A DNA stretch of 64,000 nucleotides from Sinonovacula constricta. Lineage: Eukaryota; Mollusca; Bivalvia; Cardiida; Solecurtidae. Numbering within the stretch: position 1 is the stretch's first letter; each line of letters starts with the position of its first letter. The position numbers and the translations under genes are program-made. The stretch is from positions 13,802,647 through 13,866,646 of the forward strand of contig CM017565.1 in NCBI GenBank assembly GCA_007844125.1, in the 5' to 3' direction. Positions 1 to 13,422 of the stretch are shown here, one piece after another. Under the pieces are notes generated by a model, which made no database searches, had not been told where the DNA came from, and saw nothing but the letters and a program-made list of their open reading frames with translations.

Positions 1-66
1 TTTAGAATGATCTTCTGTCATGATAACTCATGATGCAGTTTGAACAAGGACTTTTAAGACTGGATC

Positions 67-1033
67 TGTGTTTTGGGTGCTGTTGTTTATGAATACTGTG
101 TTTTGGGTGGTGTTGCTTGTAAATGCTGTGTTTTGGGTGGTGTTGCTTATGAATGCTGTATATTTGGCAGTGTTGCTTATAAATGCTATGTTTTGGGCAG
201 TGTCACTTATGAATGCTGTATTGTTGGCAGTTGTTGCTTTTGAATACTGTAGTGTTGGTAGTGTTGCTTATGATTTTGGATGGTGTCCGCTCATGAATGC
301 TGTGGTTTTGGGCAATGTCACTTATGAATGCTGTGCTTTTGGCAATGTCACTTATGAATGCTGTGCTTTTGGCAATGTCACTTATGAATGCTGTGCTTTT
401 GGTAATGTCACTGATGAATGCTGTGCTTTTGTAATGCCACTTATGAATGCTGTGCTTTTGGTAATGTCACTTATGAATGCTGTGCTTTTGGCAATGTCAC
501 TTATGAATGCTGTGCTTTTGGCAATGTCACTTATGAATGCTGTGCTTTTGGCAATGTCACTTATGAATGCTGTGCTTTTGGCAATGCCACTTATGAATGC
601 TGTGCTTTTGGCAATGTCACTTATGAATGCTGTGCTTTTGGCAATGTCACTTATGAATGCTGTGCTTTTGGCAATGTCACTTATGAATGCTGTGCTTTTG
701 GCAATGTCACTTATGAATGCTGTGCTTTTGGCAATGCCACTTATGAATGCTGTGCTTTTGTAATGCCACTTATGAATGCTGTGCTTTTGGTAATGTCACT
801 TATGAATGCTGTGTTTTGGGCAATGTCACTTATGAATGCTGTGCTTTTGGCAATGTCACTTATGAATGCTGTGCTTTTGGCAATGTCACTTATGAATGCT
901 GTGCTTTTGGTAATGTCACTGATGAATGCTGTGCTTTTGTAATGCCACTTATGAATGCTGTGCTTTTGGTAATGTCACTTATGAATGCTGTGCTTTTGGC
1001 AATGTCACTTATGAATGCTGTGCTTTTGGCACT
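67..1033. repeat. 30-bp minisatellite array, about 32 units
   Basis: Tandem units of 30 bp built around 'ggcaatgtcacttatgaatg' followed by a ctgtgctttt segment. The first 230 bp are diverged (ttttgggtggtgttgctt versions), the middle is nearly homogeneous, and scattered 29-bp units shift the frame. Because 30 is divisible by three, overlapping frames up to 231 codons stay open. The translations are purely periodic, so I treat them as non-coding. Confidence 0.95.
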
Positions 1034-1044
1034 GGGGGTTAAAA

Positions 1045-1233
1045 TTAAACTCAGTGTATTTTTCCTTATTAAACTCAGTGTATTTTTCCTTATTAAACTC
1101 AGTGTATTTTTCCTTATTAAACTCAGTGTATTTTTCCTTATTAAACTCAGTGTACTTTTCCTTATTAAACTCAATGTATTTTTCCTTATTAAACTCAGTG
1201 TATTTTTCCTTATTAAACTCGGTGTATTTTTCT
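1045..1233. repeat. 24-bp minisatellite array, about 8 units
   Basis: About eight units of ttaaactcagtgtatttttc plus ctta, with single-base variants (tgtactttt, caatgtatt, ctcggtg). It begins about 12 bp after the 30-bp array ends, so the two arrays practically abut. The unit is stop-free on the minus strand, giving a spurious 116-codon frame. Confidence 0.93.
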
Positions 1234-2134
1234 TTTGCATCAGGTAATATTTATTTTAGACCTTAATGAAGTTAAAATGCAAGCTTATAACATATTAATA
1301 AATTACTAACTATTATTGGTGACTGTTAGTGACTGTGTTGTAACATTTGCCCAATAAATTATCTATCTTAGGAGAGGTAGTTGTTTTTGTCTGAAAACAA
1401 TGCATATTATGGCAGAGTTGACCATTATTATCCTCATATTAAAAGGCAGGTTTGTGGGCCTTGTTGCTTGCTACAGCATCCAAAGTCATGAGAACGCTGG
1501 ATTTCAGTAGCACAAAGGATTGACCCTGCATGTCCTTGATAACACGTGATCAGTAAATGCCTGGGATAATGTGGGGCATGTAAAGAAAAAAATATGTTTG
1601 TTGAAGGAGACGAGATACATAAAGTGTGTCCAGACATCCAGACATGCTTCAAATGTTAATATCAATACACAGCTTTGTTTTAACTTAATGCTCAAGTGAG
1701 TATTTTGTAAAATGCAGATTTATATAAAATGCAGATTTATGAACAAATAAAGACATGTATGATATCACTTAGTGACTAGAGGAAAGGGTCAAAATGGTGA
1801 GCCAACTATTATTAGAACAAGTGTTTTATTAACTATGATTATTCTACTATGTATAGATATTTGAGATATTCCGTGTGGGGGACACTGCCTTCTGTGGCTC
1901 TGACCCAGGTTATGTTATGATAGAGATAATTGCGACATATCAGCATCTCAGTCTTAAGCTGTCACATGGAGAGGAATGGTGCACACAGGACTTGTACATT
2001 AGATCACAGGGGTGTAATAAGTAGTAGTTAAATTTCAAACTCAGTTTATTTTAGTTGAATACGGAAACATGACAGTGTATGAGCATTTATTTTTAGACAA
2101 AATGTAAAATCATATAGACCATTGAATGTTTATT
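1234..2134. other. AT-rich spacer, no gene seen
   Basis: Unique AT-rich DNA between the 24-bp and 31-bp arrays. Only frames of up to about 70 codons occur, with no recognisable domain. A small direct duplication (aaatgcagatttat) lies near 1,711-1,740. I see no RNA gene or mobile element. Confidence 0.5.
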
Positions 2135-2508
2135 AGACTGGTTTCTATGATTGGGTGTTATTGACTGACTGGTTTCTATGATTGGATGTTATTGACTGAC
2201 TGGTTTCTATGATTGGGTGTTATTGACTGACTGGTTTCTATGATTGGGTGTTATTGACTGACTGGTTTCTATGATTGGATGTTATTGACTGACTGGTTTC
2301 TATGATTGAGTGTTATTGACTGACTGGTTTCTATGATTGGGTGTTATTGACTGACTTGTTTCTATGATTGGATGTTATTGACTGACTGGTTTCCTATGAT
2401 TGGGTGTTATTGACTGACTGGTTTCTATGATTGGGTGTTATTGACTGACTGGTTTCTATGATTGGGGGATATTGACTGACTGGTTTCTATGACTGGATGG
2501 TAGTGACT
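2135..2508. repeat. 31-bp minisatellite array, about 12 units
   Basis: Units of 31 bp containing ggtttctatgattgggtg followed by ttattgactgact. Variants affect one or two bases (attggatg, attgagtg). Each unit carries ATTGG, the reverse complement of a CCAAT box, and a TGACTGACT stretch that recurs in other arrays of the window. Confidence 0.94.
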
Positions 2509-3747
2509 CTGATGTAACTTTTGTCCCAATGTATAATCAGTATTTGAGAAGAGGTGTTTATTTGCAGATGAAGACTTGCCTGCCTTTCAGTTTCCAGTGG
2601 ATGTACATTTGATTTACTACAGAATAATGTTGACCATTGTTTGCATACCTTTACAGGGTCAAACTTACACTGCCCCCAAACAGTGTTTCTGAGCACTTTG
2701 ATTTTTTTTAACATACCTGTCTAATCTGACCTTTGACCTACTTACAAATACTGAGCAAGGTCAGCCTGAACTAATCTCAAAGTTACTTTCATTAGTAGAA
2801 ATTCTAGACAGCAGCAAATACCATATTGTGCCTATTAATTGCTTCACTGGTGTAACATTTTTGATAATAATCACAATAAATATCTGCCATTACTGTTGTT
2901 TATACTTCACAAAACATCATTTGATCCTGTTTACCTTCACCTGAAATTTAATTGCTGTCAAAACCACAAAACACAGCTTCAGTTTCATTCTCCCTATTAA
3001 ACTCTTTCGACCGATACTCAAGATAACATAACGAGAAATATTGTTACAAAAATAAGCAGCTTGGTAAAAATTTGAAAATTTACTATGTTGGTTACAACAT
3101 GCCTTTTATAATTTACCACAAATGGGAGTGTGTTAACAGTTTTTAAACAAATTGAAATAATATTAGATGTAGTGTCAGAAACTCATCAAACATTATAATG
3201 TATAAGTTTTTACTCAGTTCTTATAAGCTTATTTAAAAAAAAAAGATCAGTACTTTGTGTTAGACCTCATCAATACACATATCTTTTATGTTGAGATATT
3301 TCTTGTTTCATTATAATCTCTTGACTGAGCAAGTTAATGCCAGCTGCCTCTGAATGGCATACATTACCCACAATTCACCAACTCTTATCACTTCAGTTAA
3401 TGATGCCTATGTAAAAATTGCACTTAGCTGAACAGCATTCTGTTTAAACATCTTAGATACAAATAATCTTAATGAAGTAATTAAAATATTTGAATGTCTG
3501 TGAATGACTTCCCTGATATCTAGCATAAGCTTTGCTGTTACCAACTTGCATCATGGTGTTTCCCGGAAACACTGCCTGCCTTGAGATTACACTTATCCAG
3601 GAACATTACCTACCACCAGGTTCCGGTCTTAATCGTTTGATGTCTTTGAGTTTGTATCTAGCCCACAAACTTCCAGTTTACCTGGATAAAAACTCCACTT
3701 GAAGTGGTGCCTTCCTTGAAATACCTCACTAAAGACATTTAACATGA
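2509..3747. other. Unique spacer, no gene seen
   Basis: About 1.2 kb of AT-rich sequence between arrays. The longest open frame is 75 codons with no recognisable family. I see no convincing RNA gene, transposon terminus or promoter. Confidence 0.5.
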
Positions 3748-6700
3748 TGAAATTATCAGTCACATCCTGACATTATCAGTCACATCCTGACATTATCAGT
3801 CACATCCCGACATTATCAGTCACATCCCAACATTATCAGTCACATCCCAACATTATCAGTCACATCCCAACATTATCAGTCACATCCTGACATTATCAGT
3901 CACATCCTGACATTATCAGTCACATCCTGACAGTATCAGTCACATCCTGACAGTATCAGTCACATCCTGACATTATCAGTCACATCCTGACATTATCAGT
4001 CACATCCTGACATTATCAGTCACATCCTGACATTATCAGTCATATCCTGACAGTATCAGTCACATCCTGACAGTATCAGTCACATCCTGACATTATCAGT
4101 CACATCCTGACAGTATCAGGCACATCCTGACAGTATCAGTACCATCCTGACATTATCAGTCACATCCTGACATTATCAGTCACATCCTGACAGTATCAGG
4201 CACATCTTGACAGTATCAGTCACATCCCGACAGTATCAGTCACATCCTGACATTATCAGTCACATCTTGACAGTATCAGTCACATCCTGACATTATCAGC
4301 AAAATTATCAGTCACATCCCAACATTATCAGTCACATCCCAACATTATCAGTCACATGCCAACATTATCAGTCACATCCTGATATTATCAGTCACATCCC
4401 GACATTATCAGTCACATCCCAACATTATCAGTCACATCCTGACATTATCAGTCACATCCTGACAGTATCAGTCACATCCCAACATTATCAGTCACATTCC
4501 GACATTATCAGTCACATCCCAACATTTATCAGTCACATCCCGACATTATCAGTCACATCCTGACAGTATCAGTCATATCCTGACATTATCAGTCACATCC
4601 CAACATTATCAGTCACATCCCGACATTATCAGTCACATCCCAACATTATCAGTCACATCCCGACAGTATCAGTCACATCCCGACATAATCAGTCACATCC
4701 TGACATTATCAGTCACATCCTGACATTATCAGTCACATCCCGACAGTATCAGTCACATCCCGACATAATCAGTCACATCCTGACATTGTCAGTCACATCC
4801 TGACAGTGTCAGTCACATCTTGACATTATCAGTCACATCCTGACATTATCAGTCACATCCTGACAGTATCAGTCACATCCTGACATTATCAGTCACTTCT
4901 TGACAGTATCAGTCACATCCTGACATTATCAGTCACATCCTGACAGTATCAGTCACATCCTGACATTATCAGTCACTTCTTGACAGTATCAGTCACATCC
5001 TGACAGTATCAGTCACATCCTGACAGTATCAGTCACATCCTGACATTATCAGTCACATCCTGACATTATCAGTCACATCCTGACATTATCAGTCACATCC
5101 TGACATTATCAGTCACTTCTTGACAGTATCAGTCACATCCTGACAGTATCAGTCACATCCCGACATTATCAGTCACATCCTGACATTGTCAGTCACATCC
5201 TGACAGTGTCAGTCACATCTTGACATTATCAGTCACATCCTGACATTATCAGTCACATCCTGACAGTATCAGTCACATCCTGACATTATCAGTCACATCC
5301 TGACATTATCAGTCACATCCTGACATTATCAGTCACATCCTGACAGTATCAGTCACATCCTGACATTATTAGTCACATCCTGACATAATCAGTCATATCC
5401 TGACATTATCAGTCACATCCTGACATAATCAGTCATATCCTGACATTATCAGTCACATCCCGACATTATCACTCACATCCCGACATTATCAGTCACATCC
5501 TGACATTATCAGTCACATCCTGACATTATCAGTCACATCCTGACATTATCAGTCATATCCTGACATTATCAGTCACATCCTGACAGTATCAGGCACATCC
5601 TGACAGTATCAGTCACATCCTGACAGTATCAGTCACATCCTGACAGTATCAGTCACATCCCGACATTATCAGTCACATCCCGACATTATCAGTCACATCC
5701 CGACATTATCAGTCACATCCTGACATTATCAGTCATATCCTGACATTATCAGTCACATCCTTGACATATCCCAACATTATCAGTCACATCCTGACATTAT
5801 CAGTCACATCCTGACATTATCAGTCAAATCCTGACATTATCAGTCACATCCTGACAGTATCAGTCACATCCTGACAGTATCAGTCACATCCTGACAGTGT
5901 CAGTCAGTCATATCCTGACAGTATCAGTCACATCCTGACAGTATCAGTCACATCCTGACATTATCAGTCACATCCTGACAGTATCAGTCACATCCTGACA
6001 TTATCAGTCACATCTCGACATTATCAGTCACATCCTGACATTATCAGTCACATCCTGACATTATCAGTCACATCCTGACAGTATCAGTCACATCCTGACA
6101 GTATCAGTCACATCCTGACAGTGTCAGTCATATCCTGACATTATCAGTCACATCCTGACATTATCAGTCACATCCTGACAGTATCAGTCACATCCCGACA
6201 TTATCAGTCACATCCTGACATTATCAGTCACATCCCAACATTATCAGTCACATCCCAACATTATCAGTCACATCCTGATATTATCAGTCACATCCTGACA
6301 TATCCCAACATTATCAGTCACATCCTGATATTATCAGTCACATCCTGACATATCCCAACATTATCAGTCACATCCTGACATTATCAGTCACATCCTGACA
6401 TTATCAGTCACATCCTGACATTATCAGTCACATCCTGACAGTATCAGTCACATCCTGACAGTGTCAGTCATATCCTGACAGTATCAGTCACATCCTGACA
6501 TTATCAGTCACATCCTGACAGTATCAGTCACATCCTGACATTATCAGTCACATCCTGACAGTATCAGTCACATCCTGACATTATCAGTCACATCCTGACA
6601 TTATCAGTCACATCCTGACATTATCAGTCACATCCTGACAGTATCAATCACATCCTGACATTATCAGTCACATCCTGACATTATCAGTCACATCCTGACA

Positions 6701-7740
6701 GTATCAGTCACATCCTGACATTATCAGTCACATCCTGACATTATCAGTCACATCCTGACAGTATCAGTCACATCCTGACATTATCAGTCACATCCTGACA
6801 GTATCAGTCACATCCTGACATTATCAGTCACATCCTGACCGTATCAGTCACATCCTGACATTATCAGTCACATCCTGACAGTATCAGTCACATCCTGACA
6901 TTATCAGTCACATCCTGACAGTATCAGTCATATCCTGACAGTATCAGTCACATCCTGACATTATCAGTCACATCCTGACATTATCAGTCACATCCTGACA
7001 TTATCAGTCACATCCTGACATTATCAGTCACATCCTGACATTATCAGTCACATCCTGACAGTATCAGTCACATCCTGACATTATCAGTCATATCCTGACA
7101 TTATCAGTCACATCCTGACATTATCAGTCACATTCTGACATTATCAGTCACATCCTGACATTATCAGTCACATCCTGACAGTATCAGTCAAATCCCGACA
7201 GTATCAGTCACATCCTGACAGTATCAGTCACATCCTGACAGTATTAGTCACATCCTGACAGTGTCAGTCACATCCTGACAGTGTCAGTCACATCCTGACA
7301 GTATCAGTCACATCCTGACAGTGTCAGTCACATCCTGACAGTATCAGTCACATCCTGACAGTACCAGTCACATCCTGACAGTGTCAGTCACATCCTGACA
7401 GTATCAGTCACATCCTGACAGTACCAGTCACATCCTGACAGTGTCAGTCACATCCTGACAGTATCAGTCACATCCTGACAGTACCAGTCACATCCTGACA
7501 GTACCAGTCACATCCTGACAGTGTCAGTCACATCCTGACAGTATCAGTCACATCCTGACAGTACCAGTCACATCCTGACAGTGTCAGTCACATCCTGACA
7601 GTACCAGTCACATCCTGACAGTACCAGTCACATCCTGACAGTGTCAGTCACATCCTGACAGTACCAGTCACATCCTGACAGTGTCAGTCACATCCTGACA
7701 GTACCAGTCACATCCTGACAGTGTCAGTCACATCCTGACA
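3748..7740. repeat. 20-bp minisatellite array, about 200 units
   Basis: Tandem cattatcagtcacatcctga, 20 bp, repeated about 200 times with almost no length variation, so the pattern keeps phase with 60-base lines over thousands of bases. Diagnostic variants are ttatcag, gtatcag, gtgtcag and gtaccag at one position and cctga, cccga, cccaa at another. The proportion of gtgtcag and gtaccag units rises sharply in the last 500 bp. A few irregular units (about 4,299, 5,760, 6,299 and 6,350) carry partial deletions or insertions. No long frame is open. Confidence 0.97.
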
Positions 7741-8200
7741 TTTATTGTCAGACTTGTAATTTTATAAAGTGTGCATATAATGAAAACCACAATCACTGGA
7801 TTATATTATATAAACCCTAGGGTGAAGAATCTGTTTTGACAATTAATATTGTTTACTAACACAAAATAAATTCCATCATTTATGGGTCTGCCTTACTCTT
7901 TTTTTAACAATTACTGATTTGTTACTTGCTCTTTACATAAAAAGTCACAGTCATTGTCAGCAGATAATCATTCTATCTTAAATCACAAGAATACTTTTTT
8001 TTCTACTCACAATTGCAATAAAAATACATTTTGCAATGATTAAAAAACTTAATATAGCAAATGGAAGAAAACATTGTTTTAGAATAATATAAGGACAAAT
8101 ATATTTTGTAACATTTTACGTATTAGATTACAAGTGAAAAATAATTAAATTTTCTATTGTCTCCCATAAAATATGAAAAGCTGGGTTAGAATAACCTTTC
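7741..8200. other. Short AT-rich spacer between two large arrays
   Basis: About 460 bp of AT-rich unique sequence separating the 20-bp and 57-bp arrays. No coding or RNA signal seen. Confidence 0.5.
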
Positions 8201-11200
8201 ATTGACCCCTCTATATGTGGTGTTGATATCTGCCTACAGTGGGTTTATCAGTCAAACACTGACCCATCTCTATGTGGTGTTGATATCTGCTTACATTGGG
8301 CTTATCAGTCAGACACTGACCCATCTCTATGTGGTGTTGATATCTGCTTACATTGGGCTTATCAGTCATACACTAACCCATATATATGTCGTGTTGATAT
8401 CTGCTTACGGTGGGCTTATCAGTCAGACACTGACCCATCTCTATGTGGTGTTGGTATCTGCTTACAGTGGGCTTATCAGTCAGACACTGACACATCTCTA
8501 TGTGATGTTGATATCTGCTTACAGTGGGCTTATCAGTCAGTCACTGAGACATCTCTATGTGGTGTTAGTACATGTATCTGCTTACAGTGGGCTTATCAGT
8601 CAGACACTGACCCATCTCTATGTGGTGTTGATATCTGCCTACAGTGGGCTTATCAGTCGGTCACTGACCCATCTATATGTGGTGTTGGTATCTGCTTACA
8701 GTGGGCTTATCAGTCAGACACTGAGACATCTATATGTGGTGTTAGTATCTGCTTACGGTGGGCTTATCAGTCAGTCACTGAGACATCTATATGTGGTGTT
8801 AGTATCTGCTTACGGTGGGCTTATCAGTCAGACACTGAGACATCTATATGTGGTGTTAGTATCTGCTTACGGTGGGCTTATCAGTCAGACACTGAGACAT
8901 CTATATGTGGTGTTAGTATCTGCTTACGGTGGGCTTATCAGTCAGACACTGAGACATCTATATGTGGTGTTAGTATCTGCTTACAGTGGGCTTATCAGTC
9001 AGACACTGAGACATCTATATGTGGTGTTGATATCTGCTTACAGTGGGCTTATCAGTCAGACACTGAGACATCTATATGTGGTGTTGATATCTGCTTACAG
9101 TGGGCTTATCAGTCAGACACTGAGACATCTATATGTGGTGTTAGTATCTGCTTATGGTGGGCTTATCAGTCAGACACTGAGACATCTATATGTGGTGTTG
9201 ATATCTGCTTATGGTGGGCTTATCAGTCAGACACTGAGACATCTATATGTGGTGTTGATATCTGCTTATGGTGGGCTTATCAGTCAGACACTGAGACATC
9301 TATATGTGGTGTTAGTATCTGCTTACAGTGGGCTTATCAGTCAGACACTGAGACATCTATATGTGGTGTTAGTATCTGCTTACGGTGGGCTTATCAGTCA
9401 GTCACTGAGACATCTATATGTGGTGTTAGTATCTGCTTATGGTGGGCTTATCAGTCAGACACTGAGACATCTATATGTGGTGTTAGTATCTGCTTACAGT
9501 GGGCTTATCAGTCAGACACTGAGACATCTATATGTGGTGTTAGTATCTGCTTACGGTGGGCTTATCAGTCAGACACTGAGACATCTATATGTGGTGTTAG
9601 TATCTGCTTACGGTGGGCTTATCAGTCAGACACTGAGACATCTATATGTGGTGTTAGTATCTGCTTACGGTGGGCTTATCAGTCAGACACTGAGACATCT
9701 ATATGTGGTGTTAGTATCTGCTTACGGTGGGCTTATCAGTCAGACACTGAGACATCTATATGTGGTGTTAGTATCTGCTAACGGTGGGCTTATCAGTCAG
9801 ACACTGAGACATCTCTATGTGGTGTTGATATCTGCTTACAGTGGGCTTATCAGTCAGACACTGAGACATCTATATGTGGTGTTAGTATCTGCTTACAGTG
9901 GGCTTATCAGTCAGACACTGAGACATCTATATGTGGTGTTAGTATCTGCTTACGGTGGGCTTATCAGTCAGTCACTGAGAAATCTCTATGTGGTGTTAGT
10001 ATCTGCTTACAGTGGGCTTATCAGTCAGACACTGACCCATCTCTATGTGGTGTTGATATCTGCTTATGGTGGGCTTATCAGTCAGACACTGAGACATCTA
10101 TATGTGGTGTTGATATCTGCTTATGGTGGGCTTATCAGTCAGTCACTGAGACATCTATATGTGGTGTTAGTATCTGCTTACAGTGGGCTTATCAGTCAGA
10201 CACTGACCCATCTCTATGTGGTGTTGATATCTGCTTATGGTGGGCTTATCAGTCAGACACTGAGACATCTATATGTGGTGTTAGTATCTGCTTACGGTGG
10301 GCTTATCAGTCAGTCACTGAGAAATCTCTATGTGGTGTTAGTATCTGCTTACAGTGGGCTTATCAGTCAGACACTGACCCATCTCTATGTGGTGTTGATA
10401 TCTGCTTACAGTGGGCTTATCAGTCAGACACTGAGACATCTATATGTGGTGTTGATATCTGCTTACAGTGGGCTTATCAGTCAGACACTGACCCATCTCT
10501 ATGTGGTGTTGATATCTGCTTACAGTGGGCTTATCAGTCAGACACTGACCCATCTCTATGTGGTGTTGATATCTGCTTATGGTGGGCTTATCAGTCAGAC
10601 ACTGAGACATCTATATGTGGTGTTGATATCTGCTTACGGTGGGCTTATCAGTCAGTCACTGAGACATCTATATGTGGTGTTAGTATCTGCTTACAGTGGG
10701 CTTATCAGTCAGTCACTGAGACATCTCTATGTGGTGTTAGTATCTGCTTATGGTGGGCTTATCAGTCAGACACTGAGACATCTATATGTGGTGTTAGTAT
10801 CTGCTTACAGTGGGCTTATCAGTCAGTCACTGACCCATCTCTATGTGGTGTTGATATCTGCCTACAGTGGGCTTATCAGTCAGTCACTGAGACATCTATA
10901 TGTGGTGTTAGTATCTGCTTACAGTGGGCTTATCAGTCAGTCACTGACCCATCTCTATGTGGTGTTGATATCTGCCTACAGTGGGCTTATCAGTCAGTCA
11001 CTGAGACATCTATATGTGGTGTTAGTATCTGCTTACAGTGGGCTTATCAGTCAGTCACTGAGACATCTCTATGTGGTGTTAGTATCTGCTTATGGTGGGC
11101 TTATCAGTCAGACACTGAGACATCTATATGTGGTGTTAGTATCTGCCTACAGTGGGCTTATCAGTCAGACACTGAGACATCTATATGTGGTGTTAGTATC

Positions 11201-13422
11201 TGCTTACGGTGGGCTTATCAGTCAGTCACTGAGACATCTATATGTGGTGTTAGTATCTGCTTACAGTGGGCTTATCAGTCAGTCACTGACCCATCTCTAT
11301 GTGGTGTTAGTATCTGCTTACGGTGGGCTTATCAGTCAGACACTGAGACATCTATATGTGGTGTTAGTATCTGCTTACGGTGGGCTTATCAGTCAGACAC
11401 TGAGACATCTATATGTGGTGTTAGTATCTGCCTACAGTGGGCTTATCAGTCAGACACTGAGACATCTATATGTGGTGTTAGTATCTGCTTACGGTGGGCT
11501 TATCAGTCAGTCACTGAGAAATCTCTATGTGGTGTTAGTATCTGCTTACAGTGGGCTTATCAGTCAGACACTGACCCATCTCTATGTGGTGTTGATATCT
11601 GCCTACAGTGGGCTTATCAGTCAGACACTGACTGACACATCTCTATGTGGTGTTGATATCTGCTTACAGTGGGCTTATCAGTCAGTCACTGAGACATCTT
11701 TATGTGGTGTTGATATCTGCTTACAGTGGGCTTATCAGTCGGTCACTGACCCATCTATATGTGGTGTTGGTATCTGCTTACAGTGGGCTTATCAGTCGGT
11801 CACTGACCCATCTATATGTGGTGTTGGTATCTGCTTACAGTGGGTTTATCAGTCAGTCACTGAGACATCTATATGTGGTGTTAGTATCTGCTTACGGTGG
11901 GCTTATCAGTCAGTCACTGAGAAATCTCTATGTGGTGTTAGTATCTGCTTACAGTGGGCTTATCAGTCAGTCACTGACCCATCTCTATGTGGTGTTGATA
12001 TCTGCCTACAGTGGGCTTATCAGTCAGACACTGACTGACACATCTCTATGTGGTGTTGATATCTGCTTACAGTGGGCTTATCAGTCAGTCACTGAGACAT
12101 CTATATGGGGTGTTGATATCTGCCTACAGTGGGCTTATCAGTCAGTCACTGACCCATCTCTATGTGGTGTTAGTACATGTATCTGCTTACAGTGGGCTTA
12201 TCAGTCAGTCACTGAGACATCTATATGAGGTGTTGATATCTGCCCAAAGTGGGCTTATCAGTCAGACACTGACCCATCTATATGTGGTATTGATATCTGC
12301 TTACAGTGGGCTTATCAGTCAGTCACTGAGACATCTCTATGTGGTGTCAGTATCTGCTTACAGTGGGCTTATCAGTCAGTCACTGACCCATCTCTATGTG
12401 GTGTTAGTACATGTATCTGCTTACAGTGGGCTTATCAGTCAGTCACTGAGACATCTATATGTGGTGTTGATATCTGCTTACAGTGGGCTTAACAGTCAGT
12501 CACTGAGACATCTCTATGTGGTGTTAGTATCTGCTTACAGTGGGCTTATCAGTCAGTCACTGACCCATCTATATGTGGTGTTGATATCTGCTTACAGTGG
12601 GCTTATCAGTTAGTCACTGAGACATCTCTATGTGGTGTTAGTATTTGCTTACAGTGGGCTTATCAGTCAGTCACTGAGACATCTATATGTGGTGTTGATA
12701 TCTGCTTATGGTGGGCTTATCAGTCAGTCACTGAGACATCTATATGTGGTGTTAGTATCTGCTTACAGTGGGCTTATCAGTCAGTCACTGAGACATCTAT
12801 ATGTGGTGTTGATTTCTGCCTACAGTGGGCTTATCAGTCAGTCACCCAACCATCTATATGTGGTGTTGATATCTGCCTACAGTGGGCTTATCAGTCAAAC
12901 ACTGACCCATCTATATGGGGTGTTGATATCTGCTTACAGTGGGCTTATCAGTCAGTCACTGAGACATCTCTATGTGGTGTTGATATCTGCCTACAGTGGG
13001 CTTATCAGTCAGACACTGACCCATCTATATGTGGTGTTGATATCTGCTTACAGTGGGCTTATCAGTTAGTCACTGAGACATCTCTATGTGGTGTTAGTAT
13101 TTGCTTACAGTGGGCTTATCAGTCAGTCACTGAGACATCTATATGTGGTGTTGATATCTGCTTATGGTGGGCTTATCAGTCAGTCACTGAGACATCTATA
13201 TGTGGTGTTAGTATCTGCTTACAGTGGGCTTATCAGTCAGTCACCGACCCATCAATATGTGGAGTTGATATCTGCCTACAGTGGGCTTATCAGTCAAACA
13301 CTGACCCATCTCTATGTGGTGTTAATATCTGCCTACAGTGGGCTTATCAGTCGGTCACTGAGACATCTAAATGGGGTGTTGATATCTGCCTACATTGAGC
13401 TTATCACCCAGGCACTGAGACA
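8201..13422. repeat. 57-bp minisatellite array, about 92 units, with a 1,278-codon periodic open frame
   Basis: Units of 57 bp containing tatctgcttacagtgggctt and atcagtcagacactgagac. Because 57 is 19 codons and the unit lacks stops in one plus-strand frame, a frame runs open from 8,202 to 12,038. It translates to a 19-residue repeat of the form HLYVVLVSAYGGLISQTLR with I/V, S/G, T/S and R/T alternation. A 4-bp TGAC insertion near 11,630, repeated near 12,029, shifts the frame, and a second frame is open as well. There is no signal peptide, non-repetitive N-terminus, splice context or known domain. I read it as non-coding satellite, though transcription cannot be excluded. Confidence 0.93.

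Noticed and set aside
3748..7740. CRISPR array
   Set aside because: Repeats are contiguous with no unique spacers, and the context is eukaryotic.
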